From NCBI GenBank assembly GCA_020635035.1, contig JACKAO010000004.1:1-64000 (forward strand): a stretch of DNA of 64,000 nucleotides, given 5' to 3'. How positions within the stretch are numbered: the stretch's first letter is position 1; every line of letters begins with the position of its first letter. The stretch is from Calditrichia bacterium. GTDB lineage: Bacteria > Calditrichota > Calditrichia > Calditrichales > J004. The position numbers and the translations under genes were made by a program. The notes below the pieces were generated by a model. It was not told the DNA's origin and searched no databases. It saw only the letters and a program-made list of their open reading frames with translations. Below, one piece after another: positions 16,065-24,443 of the stretch.

Positions 16065-17089
16065 AATTTTGCCAGCTCCAGATTGACCTGCTCCAATAAT
16101 ACTCTTTTGTCCCGCATCGGAAGAAACGCACTTTTAAAACCGGCAATAATTACTTCCTTGATATCTTCTAAATCCATCTCTGCATATTTTGCTGCCAGAT
16201 AAAACTCATCTGTCGAAGTGGTATTAGAAATCAATCTGTTATCGGTATTTATGGTCACGCGCAACCCATAGGCAAAATAAAATTTAAGCGGATGATCTTC
16301 AAAGGAAAGAGATGCTTTTGTCTGCACGTTACTTGTCAGGCAGATCTCCAGTGGGATTCTGTGATCGTTTACATAGTTAAGTAAATCACCATCCTCTTTT
16401 AAACGGGTTCCATGACCAATACGATGAGCACCACAATAATGAATCGCCTGATGAATACTTTCAGGCCCGTATGCTTCGCCGGCGTGGGCTGTACAATTAA
16501 CATTGTTGTTCAGCGTCAGGTAAAATGCTTCACGATGATGCTTGGCCGGGTAATCTTCTTCTGCTCCGGCAAGGTCAAACGCGACAACACCCTGGTTTTT
16601 GTAAGCGACAGCTAATTCTGCAAGAGCCATGGATGTTTGTGGATTAATATTTCGCATACCACATATAATTACTCCTGTTTTAATTGGATATTTTTTTTCT
16701 GCTTTTTTTAGTCCAATCAACACAGAATCAACTATTTGCGTCAGCTTTAAGCCTTTTTTCTGGTGCAATACGGGAGAATAGCGCACTTCGAGATAACGTA
16801 CATTTTCTTCTGCTGCATCTTCAGCCAGTTCAAATGCCGCCCGTTCAATGCCTTCTTCTTCCTGGAGCACAGACAACGTAATATCAAAAGGCTTAAGGTA
16901 TTCGACTAAGCTTTTACAATTAAAACCCGGCATCAGTATCTTTTCAAGCTTCTTTTTGTCGGTGCTGGGAAGTTCAACTTTCTGTTTTTTTGCCAGATCC
17001 AAAATTGTATCAGTACGCATACTGCCGTCAAGGTGACAGTGCAGATCAGTTTTGGGCATTTCTTTTAAAATCTTTTTTTCAACAGCCAT
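16061..17089 (-). CDS. add: adenosine deaminase
   Basis: The 342-residue metal-dependent hydrolase has the TIM-barrel zinc motif HCHLDGS (His17, His19), the HAGEAYGP helix-start with the catalytic Glu region, HRIGHGTRL and the NTDNRLIS motif with the metal-ligand Asp. It deaminates adenosine to inosine in purine salvage. The short bacterial family also includes adenine deaminase and AMP-type deaminase relatives, but the motif set favours adenosine. A YjjX-like NTPase and a deaminase-type amidohydrolase are encoded upstream on the same strand, a purine-handling neighbourhood. Confidence 0.88.
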   Translation of the reverse strand: MAVEKKILKEMPKTDLHCHLDGSMRTDTILDLAKKQKVELPSTDKKKLEKILMPGFNCKSLVEYLKPFDITLSVLQEEEGIERAAFELAEDAAEENVRYLEVRYSPVLHQKKGLKLTQIVDSVLIGLKKAEKKYPIKTGVIICGMRNINPQTSMALAELAVAYKNQGVVAFDLAGAEEDYPAKHHREAFYLTLNNNVNCTAHAGEAYGPESIHQAIHYCGAHRIGHGTRLKEDGDLLNYVNDHRIPLEICLTSNVQTKASLSFEDHPLKFYFAYGLRVTINTDNRLISNTTSTDEFYLAAKYAEMDLEDIKEVIIAGFKSAFLPMRDKRVLLEQVNLELAKF

Positions 17090-17191
17090 GTTTACCTGCT
17101 CCGTATTATGTTAAAATGGGTATATTATTTTATCTAATGTAAGAAAAAATATCGGCAACAGCATATTAATATTAAAATCTGTTGTTCATTT

Positions 17192-17770
17192 TTATTTATA
17201 AAAGTTTTTGTTCAGGAACGGAACTGTTGCATTTATTACGGCTGATTCAAATGCAGCACGGCGATCATACAAATTTTCTGTCAGCAGTCCAAATGCCCCT
17301 TCATTAGAGCGGACATCTTCTTTTCCTGAATAATGGTCAATAACATCTGCAAGCTCCAACTTTTTTTGGTAAAGAGCCTCGCTGATTTTTTGCGGTAATA
17401 CCAATCCGGCAGAAGAGCCATAATATCCCTGCTGCCCATTGTATACAAAAACCCAGTTCTGTAAAATTGCCTGATCTGTTTCTGCAGAGAACGGTTTTGT
17501 TTTAAAAACACCGCCTTCCATACCTATGATGTAATCGAATTTCAGACTTTCAGCTGTGAGCTTTTTGTAAATAAAAAGAGCCCTGTTACGGGCTCCCTGC
17601 ATTATTTCGTTAAGAGATAGCGGCATGTCAGACACATCTGAATTTGCCTTATAAGAAGAAAAATGGATTTCTGATGGAAACTGATTTTTGAAAACATTTT
17701 TTAATTTATCAAAGGCACTTTCACAAGCTTTTACTTTTGCTTTGTTGGTTGTTGCTATTGCAATATGCAT
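17192..17770 (-). CDS. yjjX: non-canonical purine NTP phosphatase, YjjX (ITPase/XTPase) family
   Basis: The product has 192 residues starting MHIAIATTNKAKVKACESAF, the typical N-terminal nucleotide-binding loop. The YjjX/DUF84 signature appears as YIIGMEGGVF, with SDMPLSLNEIMQGARNRA before it and a GKEDVRSNEGAFG segment after it. The family hydrolyses inosine and xanthosine triphosphates to keep deaminated bases out of RNA and DNA. Its ATG overlaps the stop of the TPR lipoprotein gene (TAATG), so the two are translationally coupled. The adenosine deaminase gene is just downstream. Confidence 0.82.
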   Translation of the reverse strand: MHIAIATTNKAKVKACESAFDKLKNVFKNQFPSEIHFSSYKANSDVSDMPLSLNEIMQGARNRALFIYKKLTAESLKFDYIIGMEGGVFKTKPFSAETDQAILQNWVFVYNGQQGYYGSSAGLVLPQKISEALYQKKLELADVIDHYSGKEDVRSNEGAFGLLTENLYDRRAAFESAVINATVPFLNKNFYK

Positions 17771-18678
17771 TAATTTCCAGTTGTGTCTTCCGGTGCCGGA
17801 GTAAGCAGATTTTCATCCGGATTTTCATTGTTCGGATCAATTTGTTCGCTTTCAGGGTTGCTTTCCTGATCCAGAAGGGGACCGCCTGCATTTTCGTTAT
17901 CCATATTATCAATGGTTTGATCAAGATTGCTTTTTTCTTCAGGTTCAACAGGAGATTCGATATTTTCCTGAGCTTCTTCATCTACTGGAACTTCAATAAG
18001 ACCCAGTGCCTGTTTATAGACAACCATCGCGGAATCAGTCGTTGTCAGTTCTGTAACATTTGCAGGATCTTTTAATTTGATCTGGGCAAGAATGCTGTAG
18101 TTGGTGTTTGGATACATACTGCTGACCAGCCGGTAACGGCTTGTAGCATCATCAATCTGCCCGATTTTTGCTTCAACTAATCCGCGTCGATACGCAGCTT
18201 CTGATTTTGAAACAGCATCATCACTATCCGGATATTTAGTGGCCATTTCATAATACTTTAAAGCTTTGTTGTAATCACTGGAGTCGCTTGTTACAATTCC
18301 TGGATTAAATTGTGCCGCTCTTTCATAGAATTTTCCGATCTGAACATAAATTTTGGGAACACGCTCAGGAATTATGTTCTCTTTAACCAGACGATACAAA
18401 CGGTCCATTTGCTGCTCGTATTTATCCATTTTTCCGAAAGCATCCGCAATTCGGATTTGTGCATCTATATGGAGATTGGATGTTGGGAATTCCAGCAACA
18501 GCTTTTCATATTTTTCAATAGCTTTATTGTAATTGCCTGCCTGAAAATCTTTATCTGCAAGCATCATCAACTCGGCATCGGTGATCTGTGAATAATCGAT
18601 TTCGTCTTTTTTTGTGCCACTACAGGATAATATTAACAGAGTTAATACAACAACAGTAACACTTTTAAATTTTACCAT
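17770..18678 (-). CDS. TPR-containing lipoprotein
   Basis: I place the start at 18678. From there the product begins with a lipoprotein signal (MVKFKSVTVVVLTLLILSC, lipid-Cys19) and a GGAG Shine-Dalgarno precedes it. A longer reading to 18765 would run into the amidohydrolase gene. The mature part has TPR-like helical repeats (ADKDFQAGNYNKAIEKYEKL, IADAFGKMDKYEQQ, YYEMATKYPDSDD, YRRGLVEAKIGQIDDA). The C-terminal tail is acidic and Pro/Asn/Glu-rich and probably disordered. It resembles BamD/YbgF-type envelope scaffolds in style, but I cannot assign a specific role. Confidence 0.72.
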   Translation of the reverse strand: MVKFKSVTVVVLTLLILSCSGTKKDEIDYSQITDAELMMLADKDFQAGNYNKAIEKYEKLLLEFPTSNLHIDAQIRIADAFGKMDKYEQQMDRLYRLVKENIIPERVPKIYVQIGKFYERAAQFNPGIVTSDSSDYNKALKYYEMATKYPDSDDAVSKSEAAYRRGLVEAKIGQIDDATSRYRLVSSMYPNTNYSILAQIKLKDPANVTELTTTDSAMVVYKQALGLIEVPVDEEAQENIESPVEPEEKSNLDQTIDNMDNENAGGPLLDQESNPESEQIDPNNENPDENLLTPAPEDTTGN

Positions 18679-18697
18679 TTTGGGTCTCCAAAGCATT

Positions 18698-20017
18698 TTA
18701 ATACTTGTAAGATTGAATTCTCTTAACATTGCTTTCAATATTGGAAAAAATTTGTTCTTCGTCAATAGTAAGTAATTTTTTGTCTTTTACGATCCAATTG
18801 CCGTCGATCATCACATGTTCAACATCATGAGCGTGTGTGGAATATACGATTTTAGAGTAAACATTGTCGAATGGAATCGAATGAACTTGATTTAATTTAA
18901 TAAAAGTTAGATCAGCTTTCTTGCCAATTTCAATGCTTCCCGTGTCATTTTCGATTCCCAAGGCTTCCGCTCCGTTAATGGTTGCCATTTTAAAGGCTTC
19001 CAACGCCGGCATTGTCTGCGGGCCATGAACAGGTTTTTGAATTAAAGCAGCCAAACGCATTTCTGTGAAAATATCCAGGTTGTTATTGCAGGGTGCCCCA
19101 TCTGCCCCAATTGAAACATGAATACCCCGCTTTAAATAATCCGGTATGGGAGCAATTCCTGAACCAAGTTTCAGATTTGAAGAAGGACAGTGTAAAACCC
19201 TGATGTCATGATCTTTTAAAATTTGTTTTTCTTCTTCATCCAGCCAGATGCAATGAGCAAGGCATAGATTTTTTCCTGCAAGGCCAAGTTTTTCAAAAAC
19301 ATTTATGTTACGGGTACCAAAACGCTTTTTGATTAATTCTAATTCCCCTAGATTCTCAGAAGAATGCGTATGAAACAGGGTTTTATGTTCATGGGCAAGT
19401 CTGCCTGTTTCCCGGAGTAATTCTTCAGTACTTGAGACAGCAAATCTTGGTGCAAAGGCGTACCTGATGCGTCCATCTGCACTGCCATCCCATTTTTTTA
19501 ATAAACGAACGCTCTCATCAATACTATTATGTGTTTTTTCCTGCAAACCATCGGGTATCGCCCCGTAATCCATCATAGTTTTACCGGCAAAAGCTCGTAT
19601 ACCGCTTTTTATCAATTCTTCGAAAATAACATCCTGATGATTGACCGTACCCATATCCAGAATAGTTGTGGTCCCTGATTTTAGCAATTCAGCAAGACCA
19701 AGTTGTGTGCTTAAACGAAGTGTTTCGGGATTGTGAGCCGATTCATAAGGCCAGATTTTTTCTTTAAGCCAATCAAGTAGCAAAAGATCGTCCGCCAGAT
19801 TGCGGAATAATGTCTGGCAAAGATGAATATGTGTTTGTATAAATCCGGGAACCACCAAAAAATCCTGCGCATCAAATTCTTCATTCTCATTGCCCGGGAT
19901 GTTTTCAGAAATATTTTCAATTCTTGAACTATTAATTAAAATGTCGCCCTTAAAAAAATCCAATGAAGAGTTCATGGTGACAATATGGGCATTTTTTATA
20001 AGAATTTTATCAGGCAT
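18698..20017 (-). CDS. amidohydrolase, adenosine/SAH/5'-deoxyadenosine deaminase-like (MtaD/SsnA family)
   Basis: A metal-dependent amidohydrolase of 439 residues with motifs TMNSSLDF, VVPGFIQTHIHLCQTLFRN (metal HxH), TLFHTHSSEN, LAHCIWLDEEE, HCPSSNLKLGSG and SIGADGAPCNNNLD. The pattern matches the family of S-adenosylhomocysteine, methylthioadenosine and 5'-deoxyadenosine deaminases, also related to TrzA/AtzA and SsnA. Adenosine deaminase and YjjX genes downstream make a purine-nucleoside substrate plausible. It is the first gene of the minus unit, with the gap promoter region upstream on the other strand. The exact substrate cannot be read from sequence. Confidence 0.82.
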   Translation of the reverse strand: MPDKILIKNAHIVTMNSSLDFFKGDILINSSRIENISENIPGNENEEFDAQDFLVVPGFIQTHIHLCQTLFRNLADDLLLLDWLKEKIWPYESAHNPETLRLSTQLGLAELLKSGTTTILDMGTVNHQDVIFEELIKSGIRAFAGKTMMDYGAIPDGLQEKTHNSIDESVRLLKKWDGSADGRIRYAFAPRFAVSSTEELLRETGRLAHEHKTLFHTHSSENLGELELIKKRFGTRNINVFEKLGLAGKNLCLAHCIWLDEEEKQILKDHDIRVLHCPSSNLKLGSGIAPIPDYLKRGIHVSIGADGAPCNNNLDIFTEMRLAALIQKPVHGPQTMPALEAFKMATINGAEALGIENDTGSIEIGKKADLTFIKLNQVHSIPFDNVYSKIVYSTHAHDVEHVMIDGNWIVKDKKLLTIDEEQIFSNIESNVKRIQSYKY

Positions 20018-20116
20018 TTTAGGAATCGTAAGTATAAATAATATTAAAGTTACCTTTAGATTTTGTTAGGTTCAAGTTAAAGACTTTTATTTACTAAAAT
20101 AAAGCTTTTGTATTTC

Positions 20117-20145
20117 TTGACTTAACTTTTTGGTCTTTTTAAATT
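20117..20145 (+). promoter_or_regulatory. sigma70-type promoter of gap
   Basis: TTGACT (20117-20122), a 17-base spacer and TAAATT (20140-20145). Transcription should start near 20152, about 43 bases before the gap start codon, with an AAAGGAG Shine-Dalgarno between. The same two hexamers occur at 33154-33182 and 29869-29898. Confidence 0.6.
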
Positions 20146-20194
20146 GATTAACTTAAACAACAAAAATGATTTAAAATCATAAAGGAGTTAAAAA

Positions 20195-21196
20195 ATGAGT
20201 ATTCGCGTAGCTATTAACGGCTTCGGCAGAATTGGTCGTCTTGTGTTTAAAGCTATACAGAATGATCCGAATGCGGAAGTAGTTGCAATTAATGATTTAA
20301 CAGATGCTAAAACATTAGCGCATCTTCTTAAATATGACTCAGTTCATGGCAGATATCCGGTACCTGTAAGCTTTGATGGTGATATGCTTGTTGCCGGTGA
20401 TCGTAAAGCAAAAGTAATCGCCGAACGCGATCCATCCAAACTGCCCTGGGGTGATTTGAAAATCGATGTTGTTGTTGAATCAACAGGCGTTTTCCGTAAA
20501 AGAGAACAAATTGAAAATCACATTAAAGCCGGTGCCAAAAAAGTTGTGTTAACAGTACCTGCAAAAGACTCAATTGATAATACAATTGTTTTAGGTGTTA
20601 ATGATGAAGCTTTAAAAGCTACTGACAAGATAGTTTCCAATGCTTCCTGTACAACAAACTGTCTTGCCCCTGTTGCAAAAGTATTAAACGATTCTTTTGG
20701 TATTAAACGTGGTCTTATGACAACCATCCATGGTTACACCAACGACCAGGTGATTTTAGATTTACCGCACTCAGATTTACGCCGTGCCCGTGCAGCAGCC
20801 GAAAATATTATTCCCACAACAACCGGTGCAGCCAAAGCAGTAGGTAAAGTAATTCCTGCACTTAATGGAAAACTTGATGGCGGTGCAATGCGTGTTCCTG
20901 TGTCAGATGGCTCATTAGTTGACCTTGTTGTTGAACTTGAAAAAAGCACAACTGCAGAAGAAATAAATGCAGCAATGAAAAAAGCGGCAGAAGGCCCATT
21001 AAAAGGAATTCTTGAATATACAGAAGACCCTATTGTTTCTTCTGATATTATTGATAACCCGCATTCCAGTATTTTTGATGCACTCTCCACAACCGTCATG
21101 GAAGGCAACTTTGTAAAAGTGATGTCATGGTATGATAATGAGTGGGGTTATTCAAACCGTGTTGTTGATCTTATTAAAAAGATTGCTACTATCTAA
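20195..21196 (+). CDS. gap: glyceraldehyde-3-phosphate dehydrogenase
   Basis: A full-length 333-residue GAPDH with Rossmann motif INGFGRIGRLV, the NAD-preferring Asp34 in AINDLTD, and catalytic Cys152 in SNASCTTNC. The phosphate-site region is followed by SWYDNEWGYSNRVVDL at the C-terminus. It oxidises glyceraldehyde 3-phosphate to 1,3-bisphosphoglycerate in the cytoplasm. The gene has its own promoter (20117-20145) and a strong terminator after it (21208-21242). It is therefore probably expressed both as an abundant monocistronic mRNA and, by read-through, with pgk and tpiA. Confidence 0.97.
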   Translation: MSIRVAINGFGRIGRLVFKAIQNDPNAEVVAINDLTDAKTLAHLLKYDSVHGRYPVPVSFDGDMLVAGDRKAKVIAERDPSKLPWGDLKIDVVVESTGVFRKREQIENHIKAGAKKVVLTVPAKDSIDNTIVLGVNDEALKATDKIVSNASCTTNCLAPVAKVLNDSFGIKRGLMTTIHGYTNDQVILDLPHSDLRRARAAAENIIPTTTGAAKAVGKVIPALNGKLDGGAMRVPVSDGSLVDLVVELEKSTTAEEINAAMKKAAEGPLKGILEYTEDPIVSSDIIDNPHSSIFDALSTTVMEGNFVKVMSWYDNEWGYSNRVVDLIKKIATI

Positions 21197-21207
21197 AAGT
21201 TTACTTT

Positions 21208-21242
21208 AGCATTCCGGGTTAATTTTATCCGGAATGCTTTTT
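21208..21242 (+). terminator. intrinsic terminator between gap and pgk
   Basis: AGCATTCCGG (21208-21217) pairs perfectly with CCGGAATGCT (21229-21238) around an 11-base AT-rich loop, followed by a short T run. It lies between gap and pgk and probably sets a high gap:pgk transcript ratio. Confidence 0.8.
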
Positions 21243-21280
21243 CCCCAAAGATCCACTACAGTCATTTACAGGAGAAGGAA

Positions 21281-22477
21281 ATGGCAAAACTGACGATTGA
21301 AACTATAAATTGTAAAGATAAAAAAGTCCTGGTCCGCTGCGATTTTAATGTACCCTTAGATGAGAAGCAGCAAATAACAGATGATCGCCGTATTCAGGCT
21401 TCTTTGCCAACCATAAAAAAAATAATAGGAGATGGCGGTTCAGCCGTGCTTTGTTCTCACTTGGGACGTCCAAAAGGAGAAGTAAAAGATGAAATGCGAT
21501 TGACACCTGTTGCCGAAAGATTAAGTCAGCTTCTTAAAATCAAAGTAAAAATGGCACCTGATTGTGTGGGTCCTGTTGTTCAGGATATGAAAAAGAATTT
21601 AAAACCCGGGGAAGTTATTCTTTTAGAAAACTTACGTTTTCATAATGAAGAAACTAAAAACGAAACAGGCTTTGCCAAACAACTGGCGGAAGGCTGCGAT
21701 TTATTTGTAAATGATGCATTTGGAACAGCACACAGAGCCCATGCATCTACTCATGGTGTTACTCAATATTTCTCAGAATCCGCTGCCGGTTTTCTGATCG
21801 GTAAAGAGCTGAAGTTTTTGGGCGATGCCATTGAAACACCTAAACGGCCAATGGTGGCGGTGCTTGGTGGTGCAAAAATATCCGGTAAAATTGATGTTAT
21901 TCAAAATTTGCTGAGCAAAGTTGATACACTTATTATCGGTGGCGGTATGGCATACACTTTTTATAAAGCAATGGGATATGAGATTGGTGATTCACTGCTT
22001 GAAGAAGATAAAATTTCGGTTGCTAAGGAAATCATGGAAGCTGCCAAAACGAGCAAAGCCAAGCTTGTTCTTCCTGAAGATGTGCTGGCAGCAGATAAAT
22101 TTGATAATGATGCCCATACAGAGATTTTTCCTATTGATCAGATAAGATCAGATATGCAGGGTCTTGATATTGGTCCTAAAACCATTGATACATTCAGTAA
22201 TATTATTACTGATGCAAAAACAATTATCTGGAATGGACCAATGGGAGTTTTTGAGATGCCAAATTTTGCTCACGGTACCTATCTTGTTGCGCAGGCGATG
22301 GTTGAAGCAACTGAAAACGGTGCCGTTTCAATTGTTGGCGGTGGTGACTCAGCAGCAGCAATCTCTAAATTTGGACTTGATGAAAAGTTTTCGCATGTCT
22401 CCACTGGCGGTGGTGCATCACTTGAATATCTTGAAGGAAAAGAATTACCCGGAATTGCAGCATTAACTGATATTTAA
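21281..22477 (+). CDS. pgk: phosphoglycerate kinase
   Basis: The 398-residue enzyme has the N-domain motif VLVRCDFNVPLD, substrate-binding SHLGRPKGE, LLENLRFHNEE, and GGAKISGKIDV. The C-domain nucleotide-binding region has WNGPMGVFE and the glycine-rich end VGGGDSAAAI...STGGGASLEYLEGKELPG. It transfers phosphate from 1,3-bisphosphoglycerate to ADP in glycolysis. tpiA follows after 12 bp. The gap gene is upstream across a terminator. Confidence 0.97.
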   Translation: MAKLTIETINCKDKKVLVRCDFNVPLDEKQQITDDRRIQASLPTIKKIIGDGGSAVLCSHLGRPKGEVKDEMRLTPVAERLSQLLKIKVKMAPDCVGPVVQDMKKNLKPGEVILLENLRFHNEETKNETGFAKQLAEGCDLFVNDAFGTAHRAHASTHGVTQYFSESAAGFLIGKELKFLGDAIETPKRPMVAVLGGAKISGKIDVIQNLLSKVDTLIIGGGMAYTFYKAMGYEIGDSLLEEDKISVAKEIMEAAKTSKAKLVLPEDVLAADKFDNDAHTEIFPIDQIRSDMQGLDIGPKTIDTFSNIITDAKTIIWNGPMGVFEMPNFAHGTYLVAQAMVEATENGAVSIVGGGDSAAAISKFGLDEKFSHVSTGGGASLEYLEGKELPGIAALTDI

Positions 22478-22489
22478 AAAGGAACTAAA

Positions 22490-23254
22490 ATGAAACGAAA
22501 TAAAGTAATTGCCGGAAACTGGAAAATGTATAAAAATAATTCGGAAGCTCAGCAGCTTGCGAATCAGATTAAAATCAGATCTACAGAAATTAAAAAAACT
22601 GAAATTATTTTATGTCCGCCTTTTTCAGCACTGGCTTTGGTTCACGAACAGGTAAAAGATTCATCCATTGCTGTTGGTGCTCAGAATTTGTATTGGGAAA
22701 AAGAAGGCGCTTTTACCGGTGAAATAAGTGCCGGGATGATCAAAAGCTGCGGAGCAGCTTATGTTATAATCGGTCATTCTGAACGCAGACAATATTTTGG
22801 TGAAACAGATGCCACCGTTAATAAAAGGATAAAAGCTGCACTTGCCGAAGGCCTTAAAGCAATTGTTTGTGTTGGTGAAAGCCTGGATCAGCGCGAAAGC
22901 GGAGTTACTGCAAAAGTAATAGAAACACAAGTTACGGCAGGTCTTGAAGGTTTATCAAAAGATGATATGAAAAATTTGATTATTGCTTATGAACCGGTTT
23001 GGGCTATTGGTACAGGAAAAACGGCAACACCAGAACAGGCACAGGAAGTACATGCGCAAATTCGTGGTTTAATTGATGCACAGTTTGGATCAGACGTCGC
23101 TGAAAAAATAAAAATTCAATATGGTGGTAGTGTAAAACCTGAAAATGCAGAAACATTGCTCAGCCAACCTGATATTGATGGAGCTTTAGTCGGCGGTGCT
23201 TGTCTTAAAGCGGAAACCTTTCTGCCAATCATTCAGGCAGCTGAATTATTATAA
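22490..23254 (+). CDS. tpiA: triosephosphate isomerase
   Basis: The 254-residue TIM barrel carries Lys12 in AGNWKMYK, electrophile His96 in IIGHSERR, catalytic Glu168 in AYEPVWAIGTGK and the phosphate-binding loops YGGSVKPEN and DGALVGGACL. It interconverts dihydroxyacetone phosphate and glyceraldehyde 3-phosphate. It follows pgk by 12 bp with an AAAAGGAA Shine-Dalgarno and precedes secG. Confidence 0.97.
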   Translation: MKRNKVIAGNWKMYKNNSEAQQLANQIKIRSTEIKKTEIILCPPFSALALVHEQVKDSSIAVGAQNLYWEKEGAFTGEISAGMIKSCGAAYVIIGHSERRQYFGETDATVNKRIKAALAEGLKAIVCVGESLDQRESGVTAKVIETQVTAGLEGLSKDDMKNLIIAYEPVWAIGTGKTATPEQAQEVHAQIRGLIDAQFGSDVAEKIKIQYGGSVKPENAETLLSQPDIDGALVGGACLKAETFLPIIQAAELL

Positions 23255-23343
23255 CGAAAAAAAATACAGGTATCTTACTTGCGACTTTATAATAAAGTAT
23301 CTAAATTACGCGTCTTTGAAAAATAGACGGAGTTAAAAATTTT

Positions 23344-23733
23344 ATGTACACTTTTCTGGTAGTATTATTTGTTCTGTTAAGCGCAATAATGATTGTTGTC
23401 ATCCTTCTCCAGGCTGGTAAAGGTCAGGGTTTGGCAGGTTCAATCGGTGGCGGTATGGGCGGCAATGCTATTTTTGGTGGCCGTGGTGCCGGTGATTTTC
23501 TAAGTAAAACGACAACATATATTGCAACAGCCTATATGGTTCTTGCACTGGCCATTGGCTTGATCTATAAAAGCGAAGCTGAAGAAACACAAAAAAGTTT
23601 AATACAAAAGCGGATGGAAGAACAACAGACTGAGCAATCAGCTTCTCCATTGCCTTTGGCACCGATAGAAGATGGTACTCTTCAACAGCCTGAAAGTACA
23701 CCAGCTCCTGAAAATCAGAATCAGGAACAATAA
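23344..23733 (+). CDS. secG: preprotein translocase subunit SecG
   Basis: The product has 129 residues with two membrane helices (about 3-22 and 55-75). Between them is the characteristic loop QAGKGQGLAGSIGGGMGGNAIFGGRGAGDFLSK-like segment (Gly-rich, residues 25-57). The C-terminal tail (about 80-129) is rich in Gln, Glu and Pro and longer than in E. coli SecG, as in many FCB proteins. It is the small auxiliary subunit of the SecYEG translocon in the inner membrane. Gene order tpiA-secG-tRNA-Leu is conserved in many bacteria. Confidence 0.92.
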   Translation: MYTFLVVLFVLLSAIMIVVILLQAGKGQGLAGSIGGGMGGNAIFGGRGAGDFLSKTTTYIATAYMVLALAIGLIYKSEAEETQKSLIQKRMEEQQTEQSASPLPLAPIEDGTLQQPESTPAPENQNQEQ

Positions 23734-23742
23734 TTTAATGAT

Positions 23743-23827
23743 GCTGGGGTGGTGGAACTGGTAGACACGCTATCTTGAGGGGGTAGTGGGAGAGATTCCC
23801 GTGCGGGTTCGAGTCCCGCCCTCAGCA
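23743..23827 (+). tRNA. tRNA-Leu (anticodon GAG)
   Basis: Class II tRNA with a long variable arm. The acceptor starts GCTGGGG and pairs with CCTCAGC (one G-U). The anticodon stem CTATC/GGTAG encloses loop TTGAGGG with GAG. The T arm is CGGG-TTCGAGT-CCCG, and the discriminator is A23827. No CCA is encoded. It reads CTC/CTT codons and lies directly after secG. Confidence 0.95.
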
Positions 23828-23832
23828 CGTTG

Positions 23833-23859
23833 AGTCCGTCATTGACGGACTTTTTTTTT
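23833..23859 (+). terminator. intrinsic terminator after tRNA-Leu
   Basis: AGTCCGTC (23833-23840), loop ATT, GACGGACT (23844-23851), then nine T in total. It is a perfect 8-bp stem that ends the tpiA-secG-tRNA transcript. The PAP2 gene begins 21 bp later. Confidence 0.9.
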
Positions 23860-23879
23860 GCCCGAAAAGGATTATTCAG

Positions 23880-24434
23880 ATGCTAGAATTTCTTAATAAT
23901 ATTGATACACAGCTTTTTTTGTTTTTAAATGTTTCAATTGCAAATCCTTTTTTCGATGTGTTCATGCCTTTTATTACCAACAAATGGACCTGGGTACCAA
24001 TATGGTTAGTCACAATAATCGGGTTGTTGTGGAAGGGCGGCAAAGAAGGTAAATGGATTGTACTGATAGCTATTATATCGGTAAGCAGTGCTGATCTGGT
24101 TGGCCATCGGTTATTAAAAAAAAATATTAAAAGAATTCGTCCCTGCAATGCTATTGAGCAGGTTCATTTAACGGTTAAAAGAACCGGTTCATTTTCAATG
24201 CCATCGAATCATGCTGCAAACTTTTTTGCACTTGCAACAGTATTTTCATTTTTTTTCAGGAGATACCGATTCATCTTTTTCTTTTTAGCCGCACTCGTTG
24301 CGTTTTCCAGGATATCAGTAGGCGTACATTACCCATTTGATGCGCTTGTCGGAGCTCTGATTGGGATGATGCTGGCAGGCCTGGTGATCAAAATATATCT
24401 GAAATATTTAAAACCAAAACTGCAACTAAATTAG
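23880..24434 (+). CDS. PAP2 superfamily membrane phosphatase
   Basis: A membrane protein of 184 residues with about five helices. It has the three PAP2 motifs: KRIRPCNA (motif 1), PSNHAANFFA (motif 2, usual SGH read as SNH) and SVGVHYPFDALVGALIG (motif 3, catalytic His). Substrates in the family include undecaprenyl pyrophosphate, phosphatidic acid and phosphatidylglycerophosphate. Its small size and motif spacing fit an undecaprenyl-pyrophosphatase or lipid phosphatase, but I cannot choose between them. The next gene starts 9 bp downstream. Confidence 0.83.
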   Translation: MLEFLNNIDTQLFLFLNVSIANPFFDVFMPFITNKWTWVPIWLVTIIGLLWKGGKEGKWIVLIAIISVSSADLVGHRLLKKNIKRIRPCNAIEQVHLTVKRTGSFSMPSNHAANFFALATVFSFFFRRYRFIFFFLAALVAFSRISVGVHYPFDALVGALIGMMLAGLVIKIYLKYLKPKLQLN

Positions 24435-24443
24435 GGAGCATTC

